Shown: positions 19,444 through 27,918 of the stretch, piece by piece
Layout: every line of letters begins with the position of its first letter
Position numbering within the stretch: the stretch's first letter is position 1
NCBI RefSeq assembly: GCF_019218885.1
Contig: NZ_JAHUWT010000003.1
Coordinates: forward strand, 496,001-560,000
Length of the DNA stretch: 64,000 nt
Origin: Bordetella sp. BOR01
GTDB taxonomy: Bacteria; Pseudomonadota; Gammaproteobacteria; Burkholderiales; Burkholderiaceae_B
Reading direction: 5' to 3'
Notes under the pieces: generated by a model
What the model was told of the DNA's origin: nothing
Databases searched by the model: none
What the model saw: the letters and a program-made list of their open reading frames with translations, nothing else
Made by a program: the position numbers and the translations under genes

Positions 19444-19896
19444 TCAACGAATTGCGGGGCCGAATTTATCCAGCAATTTGATCAAAAGCGGCCCGATGCG
19501 GCGCAATTGTTCGAGATGCACGGCAGATAAGGCTTGCAGCTTGGTCTCGGCCAGTGGCGTCAGGGTGACGCGCACGCGACGGCCGTCGGCCGGATCCATG
19601 GAACGGGAGACCATGTCCATGCGCACCAGCCGGCTGATGAGTTCAACCGCGCTGTGGTGCTTGATGCAGAGTTTTTCGGCCAGTTCGCCCACGGTAAGGG
19701 CCTGCGCCCCGCTACCCTTGATGGTAAGCAAGGCCTGATGCTGCTGCGGCGACAAACCCTGGCCGTGAGCCTCGGCTTCGCTGAAAACGGTGAAGCACCG
19801 CAGCGCGTAGCGGAACTCGGCCAAGGTGGCGAAATCGGCCGGTTGCAATTCCCGCGTTTCGATATCGGCCCCCCGGATAGTTAGAGGATTCACCAA
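19444..19896 (-). CDS. MarR family transcriptional regulator
   Basis: A 150-residue winged-helix regulator. LTVGELAEKLCIKHHSAVELISRLVRMDMVSRSMDPADGRRVRV gives the recognition helix and wing, with the DxRxxxV wing motif present. The N-terminal FRYALRCFTVFSE and C-terminal LDKF helices would form the dimer interface. It is divergent from tctB, 220 bp away. Ligand and targets unknown. Confidence 0.9.
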   Translation of the reverse strand: MVNPLTIRGADIETRELQPADFATLAEFRYALRCFTVFSEAEAHGQGLSPQQHQALLTIKGSGAQALTVGELAEKLCIKHHSAVELISRLVRMDMVSRSMDPADGRRVRVTLTPLAETKLQALSAVHLEQLRRIGPLLIKLLDKFGPAIR

Positions 19897-20116
19897 CAGA
19901 ATTCTAAACTACATCGTGATACGATCAATTCGACTTGGACTATGCGTGCTGGCGGTGCGCTGAGTGTCCGGACGCTTGCAGAACCCGATATGGCTCGCGC
20001 CGCCGTGCCATATTTTTTTTTATACGTTTCATGTCCAAGCCTCATGCGTCCTCCGGCACTGCGTCTCCGCCTCTCGGGTTTCAGCAACCTGGCACGGCAC
20101 AATACGGAGACCTTCT

Positions 20117-20581
20117 ATGCAGCTAAAGAACAAGCAAGACTTCTGGTCGGGGGTGATGTTCGCCCTGATCGGCGTAGGATTTGCGCTTGGGGCCACCCAA
20201 TACAACATGGGCACATCCGCCCGCATGGGCCCCGGCTATTTTCCCTTCTGGCTAGGTGTCTGCCTGGCCATCCTGGGCGCCACAGTCGCCCTGGGCGCGA
20301 TCTCCGCCAAGGCCACTGAAACCAAGATCGACAAGTTCGACTTCAAGATCCTGTTCATCATCATCGGTTCCGTCGTCCTGTTCGGGTTGCTGCTGCGCCC
20401 GCTGGGCCTTTATGTATCGCTGTTCATCCTGGTCGTGGGTAGCAGCATTGCCAGCCACGAATTCAGTTGGCGCGTGTCGCTGATCAACGGCATTTGCCTT
20501 GTGGCGTTCTGCTGGCTGGCGTTCATCAAGGGCCTGGGATTGATCTTCCCGCTGTGGCCGGCGTTTCTTGGCTTGAACTAA
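20117..20581 (+). CDS. tctB: tripartite tricarboxylate transporter TctB family protein
   Basis: A 154-residue small membrane subunit with four predicted hydrophobic segments. SARMGPGYFPFWLGVCLAILG is the hallmark TctB stretch, and LRPLGLYVSLFILV follows. It pairs with TctA in solute uptake driven by a periplasmic binding protein. The chosen ATG lies 10 nt after ACGGAGA; longer in-frame starts upstream have no support. No tctC is adjacent. Confidence 0.9.
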   Translation: MQLKNKQDFWSGVMFALIGVGFALGATQYNMGTSARMGPGYFPFWLGVCLAILGATVALGAISAKATETKIDKFDFKILFIIIGSVVLFGLLLRPLGLYVSLFILVVGSSIASHEFSWRVSLINGICLVAFCWLAFIKGLGLIFPLWPAFLGLN

Positions 20582-20602
20582 AAAACAGGGGAAGACAACA
20601 TC

Positions 20603-22108
20603 ATGGAATTGCTGGATAACCTCGCGCTCGGATTCTCCGTCGCGTTCACCCCCGAGAACCTGCTGTACGCCCTGCTGGGTTGTATCCTGGGCACGCTGGT
20701 CGGGGTGCTGCCCGGGCTGGGCCCGGTTCCCACCATCGCAATGCTGCTGCCGATCACCTACGTGCTGCCCCCGGTGGCCGGCCTGATCATGCTGGCAGGC
20801 ATTTATTACGGTACGCAATACGGCGGGTCCACCACCGCCATCCTGGTCAACCTGCCAGGCGAGACATCAGCGGTGGTGACAGTGCTCGATGGGCACCAGA
20901 TGGCGCGCAATGGACGCGCCGGGGCAGCATTGTCGCTGGCTGCCATCGGCTCGTTCTTTGCAGGCAGCGTCACCACCATGCTGATCGCCGCCTTCGCGCC
21001 CCCGCTGGCCGAAGTCGCCTTCAAGTTCGGTCCCGCCGAATACTTCTCGCTGATGACCCTGGGCCTGATCGGCGCCGTGGTGCTGGCCTCGGGTTCGCTG
21101 CCCAAGGCCATCTGCATGATCTTGCTGGGCCTGCTGCTGGGCATGGTGGGCACCGACGTCAACTCGGGCGTGGCCCGCTACGACTTCGGCATCCCCGAAC
21201 TGCAAGACGGCATCGACTTCGCCATCGTGGCCATGGGCGTGTTCGGCTTCGCCGAAATCCTGTCCAACCTCGAACAAAAGGAAAACCGCGTCGAGCTGCA
21301 GGACAAGATCGGTTCGCTGTACCCCAATCGCCAGGAAATCCGGGAAGCCGTCCCTGCCATCGTGCGCGGCACGGCACTGGGTTCGATGCTGGGCATCCTG
21401 CCCGGCGGCGGTTCGGTGCTGTCGGCCTTTGCGTCCTACACGCTGGAAAAGAAGCTGTCGAAGGAACCCGAGCGCTTCGGCAAGGGCCACCCGGCCGGCC
21501 TGGCCGGCCCTGAATCGGCCAACAACTCGGGCGCGCAGGCTTCGTTCATCCCGCTCCTGACGCTGGGTATCCCGGGTAACGCCGTGATGGCGCTGATGGT
21601 CGGTGCCATGACCATCCACAACATCCAGCCCGGCCCGCAGGTCATGACCAGCCACCCGGACTTGTTCTGGGGCCTGATCGCCTCGATGTGGATCGGCAAC
21701 CTGATGCTGGTGGTGCTGAACCTGCCGCTGATCGGCATATGGGTCAAGCTGCTGAAGGTGCCCTACCGCATCCTGTTCCCGGCCATCCTGGTGTTCTGCA
21801 CGATCGGCGTGTATTCGCTGAACTACAACACGTTCGACATCTACACCACGGCAATCTTCGGCGTCATCGGCTACTTCTGGGCGAAACTGAAGTGCGAAGG
21901 CGCGCCGCTGCTGCTGGGCCTGGTACTGGGCCCCATGATGGAAGAGAACTTCCGCCGTGCCCTGCTGCTGTCGCGCGGTGACTTCTTCACCTTCGTCGAG
22001 CGTCCGCTGTCGGCTTCACTGCTGGCCGCCGCCGCCGTACTGGTGGTGCTGGTAGCGCTGCCGTCGATTCGCAAGAAGCGCCAGGAAACCTTCGTCGAAG
22101 AGGACTGA
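20603..22108 (+). CDS. tctA: tripartite tricarboxylate transporter permease TctA
   Basis: A 501-residue permease with 11-12 membrane segments. The two repeated signature loops are GVLPGLGPVPTIAMLLP (N-half) and GILPGGGSVLSAFASY (C-half). PESANNSGAQASFIPLLTLG is also conserved. It starts 21 bp after tctB and is followed by a strong terminator. The binding protein is missing from the operon; the nearest one is the Bug protein at 24,214. Confidence 0.95.
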   Translation: MELLDNLALGFSVAFTPENLLYALLGCILGTLVGVLPGLGPVPTIAMLLPITYVLPPVAGLIMLAGIYYGTQYGGSTTAILVNLPGETSAVVTVLDGHQMARNGRAGAALSLAAIGSFFAGSVTTMLIAAFAPPLAEVAFKFGPAEYFSLMTLGLIGAVVLASGSLPKAICMILLGLLLGMVGTDVNSGVARYDFGIPELQDGIDFAIVAMGVFGFAEILSNLEQKENRVELQDKIGSLYPNRQEIREAVPAIVRGTALGSMLGILPGGGSVLSAFASYTLEKKLSKEPERFGKGHPAGLAGPESANNSGAQASFIPLLTLGIPGNAVMALMVGAMTIHNIQPGPQVMTSHPDLFWGLIASMWIGNLMLVVLNLPLIGIWVKLLKVPYRILFPAILVFCTIGVYSLNYNTFDIYTTAIFGVIGYFWAKLKCEGAPLLLGLVLGPMMEENFRRALLLSRGDFFTFVERPLSASLLAAAAVLVVLVALPSIRKKRQETFVEED

Positions 22109-22170
22109 CGCATCGAAAGCAGGTGCCGGACCCGCCCGGCATCTGCCAACGGACGACACGCTGCGTGAAC

Positions 22171-22210
22171 AGGTGTCAGGTGCCCCAAGGCGCCTGACAC
22201 CTTTTTTTTT
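22171..22210 (+). terminator. intrinsic terminator after tctBA
   Basis: A 13-bp stem GGTGTCAGGTGCC (22172-22184) / GGCGCCTGACACC (22189-22201) with one imperfect pair and a 4-nt loop, followed by nine T. It isolates tctBA from the monooxygenase cluster. Confidence 0.9.
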
Positions 22211-22267
22211 GCCCTGTTACTTGGCGTACGCCACAACCACACCTTTTGCATTGACTCAAATCAATAA

Positions 22268-22313
22268 TAGTTGTGCACGCAACCAAATCCTTATATAGTT
22301 GCGCACACAACTA
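22268..22313 (+). promoter_or_regulatory. tandem palindromic operators over a sigma-70-like promoter (probable MarR sites)
   Basis: Two 18-bp dyads, TAGTTGTGCACGCAACCA (22268-22285) and TAGTTGCGCACACAACTA (22296-22313), start 28 bp apart. A promoter of the form TTGTGC (22271-22276), 17 bp, TATAGT (22294-22299) would be covered by both. They precede the monooxygenase gene by 17 bp. The MarR gene at the end of the same cluster (25,214) is the natural candidate to bind here. The assignment is inferred; the dyads are visible. Confidence 0.65.
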
Positions 22314-22330
22314 ATACAAGGAGACCCGGC

Positions 22331-23953
22331 ATGACGGACCCTGCCCCGTTGCCTGCCCATGTAGCCGTCCTGATCGCCGGGGGTGGCCCGGTGGGGCTGG
22401 CACTGGCGGCGCTGCTGGCCGAGTACGGCATCGCCTCGCTGACGGTCGAGGCCGATGACGGCTACTGCACGGGCAGCCGCGCCATTTGCATATCGCGCCG
22501 CTCGCAAGAGATTCTGTCGTGGATCGGCGCCGACCGGCCGCTGGTGGGCAAGGCGCTGCCCTGGAACAGCGGGCGCAGCTACTACCGCAACCAGGAAGTG
22601 CTGCGCTTCGAGATGCCCAGCGACCCCACCCAGCGCTATGCGCCGATGGTCAACATCCAGCAGTACTACATCGAGGCGTATGCCCACCAGGCCTCGCAGC
22701 GCGGCCGGGCGCCCGCGCAGGTGGCCTGGTCGAGCCGGGTGGCGCAGGTACGGCCCGACGCCGCCGGCGTCACGGTATGCATCGACAATGCCGACGGCTC
22801 GCACACCGTGCGGGCCGATTGGGTGGTGGCCTGCGATGGCGGCCGCAGCACCGTGCGCGAGCAACTGGGCCTGGCCCTGCACGGTATGCAGTACGAAGGC
22901 CGCTACGTCATCGTCGATATCGAGCAGGCGTCATCGCGCCCCACCGAACGGCTGGCCTGGTTCGATCCGCCGTCCAACCCTGGCTCTACCCTGCTGATGC
23001 ACCGCCAGCCCGACAACGTATGGCGCATCGACTACCAGATCGGCGATGACGAAGATGCGCAAGCCGCCGTGCAGCCCGAGAACGTGCTGCCGCGCGTGCA
23101 AAGCCACCTGGACATGATCGGCGAGACCGAGCCGTGGAAGCCCTTGTGGATCTCGATGTACAACGCCAAGTGCCTGACGCTGGACAGCTACCGCCACGGC
23201 CGCGTGCTGTTCGCGGGCGATGCCGGGCACCTGGTGCCGATCTTCGGCGTGCGCGGCTTGAATTCCGGCCTGGACGATGCCGGCAACCTGGCCTGGAAAC
23301 TGGCCTGGGTACTGCGCGGCCACGCCGACGATACGCTGCTGGACAGCTACAGCCAGGAACGCGTGCATGCCACCCGCCAGAACCTGAGCTATGGCGCGAA
23401 AAGCACCGAATTCATGGCGCCGCCAGACTACGGTTTCCGGCTGCTGCGCGAGGCCGCGCTGCGCCTGTCGCTGGCCGACCCCAGCGTGTGTTCGCTGATC
23501 AATCCGCGCCAGTCATCGCCGATTTCGTACCGGGGCTCGGCCTTGAATGCGGCCGACGGCGTGCCCCAGGCTGGCCCGCAGGCCGCCCCCGGCGAACCCG
23601 CGCCCGAGGCACGGGTGCGGCAAGACGGCAAGACCTGCCACCTGACCCGGCAATTCGGCCGGGCGTTCACCGTGCTGGCCTTCGACTGCGACCCGGCCGC
23701 GCTTGCACCGCTGGCAGACCTGGCGCAGGCCGCCACGCCGTTGCGCATCCTGTCGATCGGCCGCGCGCCCGGCGCCGCCCTGCACGACGCCGACGGGCAG
23801 GCCTGTGAGCGCTACGGTGCCCGGCCAGGCACGCTGTACGCCATTCGCCCCGACGGCTATGTGCTGGGCCGTTGGCGGCAGGCAGACATATCCGTCGCGC
23901 GCCTGGCGCTGGCGCCTTATCATCCTTTTACGCAGCAGGCCCGCCATGACTGA
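22331..23953 (+). CDS. FAD-dependent aromatic-ring monooxygenase (MhpA/PheA-type)
   Basis: A 540-residue class A flavoprotein hydroxylase. The dinucleotide motif AGGGPVG is at residues 16-22, a DG motif is in WVVACDGGRSTVREQLG, and the FAD ribityl motif is LFAGDAGHLVPIFGVRGLNSG. The C-terminal 150 residues form the thioredoxin-like domain seen in 3-(3-hydroxyphenyl)propionate and phenol hydroxylases. The substrate is probably a phenolic compound but is not determined. AAGGAGA precedes the ATG. It overlaps the DUF2783 gene by 8 bp. Confidence 0.9.
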   Translation: MTDPAPLPAHVAVLIAGGGPVGLALAALLAEYGIASLTVEADDGYCTGSRAICISRRSQEILSWIGADRPLVGKALPWNSGRSYYRNQEVLRFEMPSDPTQRYAPMVNIQQYYIEAYAHQASQRGRAPAQVAWSSRVAQVRPDAAGVTVCIDNADGSHTVRADWVVACDGGRSTVREQLGLALHGMQYEGRYVIVDIEQASSRPTERLAWFDPPSNPGSTLLMHRQPDNVWRIDYQIGDDEDAQAAVQPENVLPRVQSHLDMIGETEPWKPLWISMYNAKCLTLDSYRHGRVLFAGDAGHLVPIFGVRGLNSGLDDAGNLAWKLAWVLRGHADDTLLDSYSQERVHATRQNLSYGAKSTEFMAPPDYGFRLLREAALRLSLADPSVCSLINPRQSSPISYRGSALNAADGVPQAGPQAAPGEPAPEARVRQDGKTCHLTRQFGRAFTVLAFDCDPAALAPLADLAQAATPLRILSIGRAPGAALHDADGQACERYGARPGTLYAIRPDGYVLGRWRQADISVARLALAPYHPFTQQARHD

Positions 23954-24125
23954 ATCCGACCTGGACCTGGCTTACACCCAATTGGCACAAGCCCTGACGC
24001 GGGTCGGCGACGCCCAGGCGCCGCTGTTCCTGTCGGCGCTCTGCCTGTCGCTGATCAGCCGGCAGGATGCGGCCGCGCCCGTGCTGGCCCTGATCGAGCA
24101 GGCCGAGCAAGCCGCGCGGGCCTGA
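23946..24125 (+). CDS. DUF2783 domain-containing small protein
   Basis: A 59-residue, acidic, all-helical protein (SDLDLAYTQLAQALTRVG...LFLSALCLSLISRQD). It matches the pattern of DUF2783, a family known to me mainly as the downstream partner of FAD-dependent hydroxylases. Its ATG lies inside the monooxygenase 3' end, so the two are co-translated. Too small for catalysis; an accessory or stabilising subunit is plausible but unproven. Confidence 0.8.
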   Translation: MTESDLDLAYTQLAQALTRVGDAQAPLFLSALCLSLISRQDAAAPVLALIEQAEQAARA

Positions 24126-24213
24126 TTGCCGTACCCGATAGCAGTACCTGTTTGCATCACCCCCTGCCGTACCCATTGCCAAGATCGCAGCACCCACAAT
24201 ACGGAGACAACGC

Positions 24214-25182
24214 ATGAACCGTTACCTGAAGGCCGCAGCCGCCCTGCTGCTGGCCGCCGGCGCCACCGCATCCCAGGCTGCCGACTACCCCACCCGTGCC
24301 ATCGAATGGGTCGTGCCCTATCCGGCCGGCGGCGGCACCGATATCGTGGCCCGCACCCTGGCCCAGCAGATGAGCCAATCGCTGGGCCAGGCGCTGGTCA
24401 TTGCCAACAAACCGGGCGCGGCCACCGCGATCGGCGCCGACTATGTGGCGCGCGCGCAGCCCGACGGCTACACCATGCTGTCGGCCGACACCGCGACCCT
24501 GGCCGCCAACCCCGCGCTGTATCCGAAACTGTCGTACGACCCCGCCACGGACCTGAAATCAGTAGGCCTGATGGCGCGCTTCGCCATGATCCTGGTGGTG
24601 AACCCGTCGGTGCCGGCCAAGACGCTGGACGAGCTGTCGTCCTGGATCAAATCGCAGTCCAACGGGGTCGACTACGCCTCGCCGGGTTCGGGCAGCCCGC
24701 ACCACCTGGCCACCGAGCTGTTTCGCCTGCGCACCGGCCTGCCCCTGGTGCATGTGCCTTATCGCGGGGCGGCGCCGGCCGTGCAGGATGTGATCGGCGG
24801 CCAGGTACCCATGATGTTCATCGATTCGGCCACCGGCCAGCAGTACATCGCGTCGGGCCGTCTGCGCGCCATCGCGGTGGCCAGCGCCAAGCGCCTGGAT
24901 TCGATGCCCGACACGCCCACGCTGATCGAACTGGGAATGAAGGATTTCGAGGCCTATGCCTGGCAGGGGCTGGCGGTGCCCAAAGGTACGTCCGATGCCA
25001 TCGTCGAGCGCCTGAATACGGCCTTGCGGGGCGCACTGGATACCCCCGAGGTACGCGAGAAATTCAAGGCCATGGGCCTGGAAGCCATCCCCAGCACGCC
25101 CCAGGAAATGACCGCCTATGCCCAGGCCGAGCGCGAGAAATGGGGCAAGGTCATCCGCGACAGCAAAATCACCATCAACTGA
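24214..25182 (+). CDS. Bug family tripartite tricarboxylate transporter substrate-binding protein
   Basis: A 322-residue periplasmic binding protein with a signal peptide cleaved after ATASQA (about residue 22). The Bug fold is shown by PTRAIEWVVPYPAGGGTDIVARTLA, VIANKPGAATAIGADYVARAQPDGYTM and VPYRGAAPAVQDVIGGQV. It lies in a cluster with the flavin monooxygenase, so an aromatic or carboxylic ligand is likely. It could serve the orphan tctBA pair just upstream. Confidence 0.92.
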   Translation: MNRYLKAAAALLLAAGATASQAADYPTRAIEWVVPYPAGGGTDIVARTLAQQMSQSLGQALVIANKPGAATAIGADYVARAQPDGYTMLSADTATLAANPALYPKLSYDPATDLKSVGLMARFAMILVVNPSVPAKTLDELSSWIKSQSNGVDYASPGSGSPHHLATELFRLRTGLPLVHVPYRGAAPAVQDVIGGQVPMMFIDSATGQQYIASGRLRAIAVASAKRLDSMPDTPTLIELGMKDFEAYAWQGLAVPKGTSDAIVERLNTALRGALDTPEVREKFKAMGLEAIPSTPQEMTAYAQAEREKWGKVIRDSKITIN

Positions 25183-25213
25183 CCGATGGCGGGCCCTGCC
25201 CGCCACCCGGACC

Positions 25214-25690
25214 ATGCCTGCCCAAGCCAACGCCCCCGCTTCCCTGCCCGCCCTCGAACGCTTCCTGACCTACCGGATGCACGTGGTCAACAAGGTGTCC
25301 GACCGCGACAGCAACCGCGCGTACCAGGATACTTGCGGCCTGCCGCTGGGCGAGGCGCGCTGCCTGGCGGCCATCGGCCGCTACGCGCCCCTGTCGGTCA
25401 ACGAGCTGGCCCGGGCCGCCAACCTGAACAAGGGCCAGGCCAGCCGCTCGGCCCAGGCCCTGGTCGAGCGCGGCCTGGTCACCAAACAGGCGTGCGAGAA
25501 CGATGCGCGCGGCGTGCTGCTGATGCCTACCGGCGAAGGCCAGGCACGCTACGCCCGGATCGTGGCGCTGATCGCTCGCCGCAACGATGAGATTTTCGGT
25601 TGCCTGAGCAAGCAAGAACAGGCCCAGTTGGGCGCCATGCTGGACCGCGTCATTGCGCACATGGCCGATGCCGATGCCGAAGGGGCGTGA
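25214..25690 (+). CDS. MarR family transcriptional regulator
   Basis: A 158-residue winged-helix protein: LSVNELARAANLNKGQASRSAQALVERGLVTKQACENDARGVLL covers the recognition helix and wing. It begins 31 bp after the Bug gene and closes the monooxygenase-DUF2783-Bug cluster. It most likely represses that cluster through the dyads at 22,268-22,313 and is released by the aromatic substrate. In-frame starts upstream run into the Bug gene and lack support. Confidence 0.9.
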   Translation: MPAQANAPASLPALERFLTYRMHVVNKVSDRDSNRAYQDTCGLPLGEARCLAAIGRYAPLSVNELARAANLNKGQASRSAQALVERGLVTKQACENDARGVLLMPTGEGQARYARIVALIARRNDEIFGCLSKQEQAQLGAMLDRVIAHMADADAEGA

Positions 25691-25780
25691 CGGCCGCGCG
25701 CCGGTGCGCAGGCCTGCACGCATCGAAACACTCGCATTAAGATAGCGCATGCAACACTAGCGTCAGCCTTTTCCAACCAA

Positions 25781-27088
25781 ATGACGGCAGACATGATGCT
25801 CGGCAATGGCAAGGCGGTGGCGGGTACCTGCAAGCTCATCAGGGTGTTGGCCCTTGCTGCCTGCGCACTGGTGCTAACGGGCTGTTCATCGCCCGTGCGG
25901 CTGATGCCCACGCCCTTGAAATTCACCACGGGCTACGTCGACCCCTTCGCGCGCGGCGGGCAGAACGGAAAAAGCTCATTCATCTCCCTGTTCTACGCCA
26001 CCAACCGCGCGGTGCTCCTCGAATCGCGCCAGCCGGTCTACACCATTTTCCCCAGCGACACGCTGCGCCTGGGCACGGCGCTGGTCCGCATCGGCGACGG
26101 AACGCTCGACTGGGACCGCATAACGGCCTTGTCCACGTCCGACGTCGAGCGCGGGCGTCCCATACTGAGCCTGGAGCGCCTGGACGAACAGGCCTCGTTC
26201 GACATCGGCAACGAGACCGCGCCCAACGCGCAGACACGCGCGTTCCTCGCGGACATCAACCGGGCGCTGGACGCCAGCCCGCAAAAAGACCTGATCGTTT
26301 ATGTGCATGGCTTCAACAACGCCGTGTGGCGCGGCACGGCGCAGGCGGCACAGTTCCATCACTTTACCGGCCGGCAGGCGGTCGTCCTGGCGTTCTTGTG
26401 GCCGTCCGCCGGCAGCCTGCTGTCATACGCGACCGACGTGCGCGTGGCCCGCGCATCGGTGCCGGCGTTTGCCCGGCTGGTGGATATGCTGCTCGCGCAT
26501 ACCGATGCCGAGCACATCAATATCCTGGCGTTCAGCGCGGGCGCGCGGATTGCCAGCGAAGGGCTGGCGGTGCTGTCGCGCCCGCGCCAGGGCGAGTCGC
26601 CGGAAGATGTCCGGGCCCGCCTGCGATTGGGCCAGGTCTATTTTGCAGCACCCGATGAAGATGTGGACCGCTTCGTGGCCGACCTGAGCACGTACATCCC
26701 ATTTACCAGCCGGGTCACCCTGAGCGCCAACATGAATGACAGTGCGCTGCGGCTGGCAGCCCGCCACCAGGGCATCGCACGAGCGGGCCGACCCAACCGC
26801 GAGGTGCTGGATTCAGAACAATGGCGCTTCGTGACGGACGCATCGAAGCGCCAGAATTTCGACATCATCAACATCGACTCGCGCAAAATTCCCGGCCTGC
26901 ATCGCCGCGCGCATGGGTTCTGGTACGGGAATGCCTGGGTCAGCAGCGATGTGCTCATGCAGTTCCTGTGGCACAAGCCTCCGCAAGAACGTGGGCTTGA
27001 ATCCCATGTGACATCGGGAGGACTGCGCTTCTGGGCGTTTCCGCCCGACTATGAAGCGCGCGTCAGGACGCTGCTGCGGGAACGCTAG
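25781..27088 (+). CDS. alpha/beta hydrolase (DUF900-type) lipoprotein
   Basis: A 435-residue protein. A hydrophobic leader ends ALVLTGC (Cys35), a good lipobox, although the N-region is long, so the true start may be at a Met of residues 5-6. The hydrolase core has YVHGFNNAVWRGTAQAAQ (oxyanion region) and the nucleophile elbow ILAFSAGARIASEG, typical of the DUF900 esterase-like group. Substrate unknown. Its last 4 bp overlap the convergent NlpD-like gene. Confidence 0.82.
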   Translation: MTADMMLGNGKAVAGTCKLIRVLALAACALVLTGCSSPVRLMPTPLKFTTGYVDPFARGGQNGKSSFISLFYATNRAVLLESRQPVYTIFPSDTLRLGTALVRIGDGTLDWDRITALSTSDVERGRPILSLERLDEQASFDIGNETAPNAQTRAFLADINRALDASPQKDLIVYVHGFNNAVWRGTAQAAQFHHFTGRQAVVLAFLWPSAGSLLSYATDVRVARASVPAFARLVDMLLAHTDAEHINILAFSAGARIASEGLAVLSRPRQGESPEDVRARLRLGQVYFAAPDEDVDRFVADLSTYIPFTSRVTLSANMNDSALRLAARHQGIARAGRPNREVLDSEQWRFVTDASKRQNFDIINIDSRKIPGLHRRAHGFWYGNAWVSSDVLMQFLWHKPPQERGLESHVTSGGLRFWAFPPDYEARVRTLLRER

Positions 27089-27873
27089 CGCGGCGGCAAG
27101 GCGCCCGACGGGTCGACCGGCTGGCCGCGATGGCGCAATTCGAAATACAGCCCCGGGCCGCTGCGGTCGGTGCTGCCCATCTCGGCAATCTGCTGGCCCT
27201 GCGATACCTTCTGCCCTTCTTTGACCAGCATCTTGCTATTGTGGGCGTAGATGCTGAGGAAGTCGCCGGAATGCTGCACGATCACCAGATTGCCGTAGCC
27301 GCGCAGGCGATTGCCGGCATACACCACGCTGCCCGCGGCAGCCGCCCGCACCGGTGTGCCGGCCTTGTTGACCAGGGTGATGCCCTTGGACGAACTGCCG
27401 TTATAGCGATGCGTGACGGTGCCGTCGGCCGGCCATACCAGCTTGATGCCGCGCACGGCGGCCGCGGACGCCGCCGGCGACGGGGCCGGCGCGCTGCCGG
27501 CAGTGGGCGCGGGTGCCGCGCCGCCTTTGGCATTGACGCGCAGCACTTGCCCCTTGCTGATGCGATTGGGGTTGGACAAGTTGTTCAAGCGCATCAGTTC
27601 CGACACGCTGGTGTTGTGCGCGCGCGCGATCTTGCTGAGCGTGTCGCCCGACTGCACGCGGTAATACCCTGGCCCGACCTTGGTCGAGCTGCAGGCTGCC
27701 AGCAGCATGAGCAGGCTGGCGCACAGCACGGTGCCGGCGCGGCGCCAGGCAAGCGTGGTTCGGGGGCGGCGGGCGGCCGCGGGCGAAGCAGGTAGGGTCG
27801 GAATAACGGGCACTGACAGCGTATCGGTATAAAAGGCTGGAATCGGGAACATCCTCGCCCAGAAGGGTAACAA
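27085..27873 (-). CDS. NlpD-like lipoprotein, LysM plus degenerate LytM (M23) domain
   Basis: A 262-residue envelope protein. A hydrophobic segment ending LLMLLAAC (Cys61) acts as the lipoprotein signal; the 45 residues before it are unusually long, so a GTG near codon 21 may be the true start. A LysM domain (YYRVQSGDTLSKIARAHN...GQVLRV) follows, then a LytM fold. The zinc ligands are lost: KGITLVN where active enzymes have HxGxD, and LYFELR in place of the HxH. It is therefore probably an amidase activator like NlpD, acting in daughter-cell separation. Confidence 0.88.
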   Translation of the reverse strand: MLPFWARMFPIPAFYTDTLSVPVIPTLPASPAAARRPRTTLAWRRAGTVLCASLLMLLAACSSTKVGPGYYRVQSGDTLSKIARAHNTSVSELMRLNNLSNPNRISKGQVLRVNAKGGAAPAPTAGSAPAPSPAASAAAVRGIKLVWPADGTVTHRYNGSSSKGITLVNKAGTPVRAAAAGSVVYAGNRLRGYGNLVIVQHSGDFLSIYAHNSKMLVKEGQKVSQGQQIAEMGSTDRSGPGLYFELRHRGQPVDPSGALPPR

Positions 27874-27918
27874 GAAACGCTGTAACAGGCTTGTGCATTT
27901 GAATCAAGCGCTACGGCG

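Noticed and set aside
20009-20025. T-rich run before tctB as a terminator
   Set aside because: No GC-rich stem precedes it on either strand in the right orientation; more likely an AT-rich promoter stretch.
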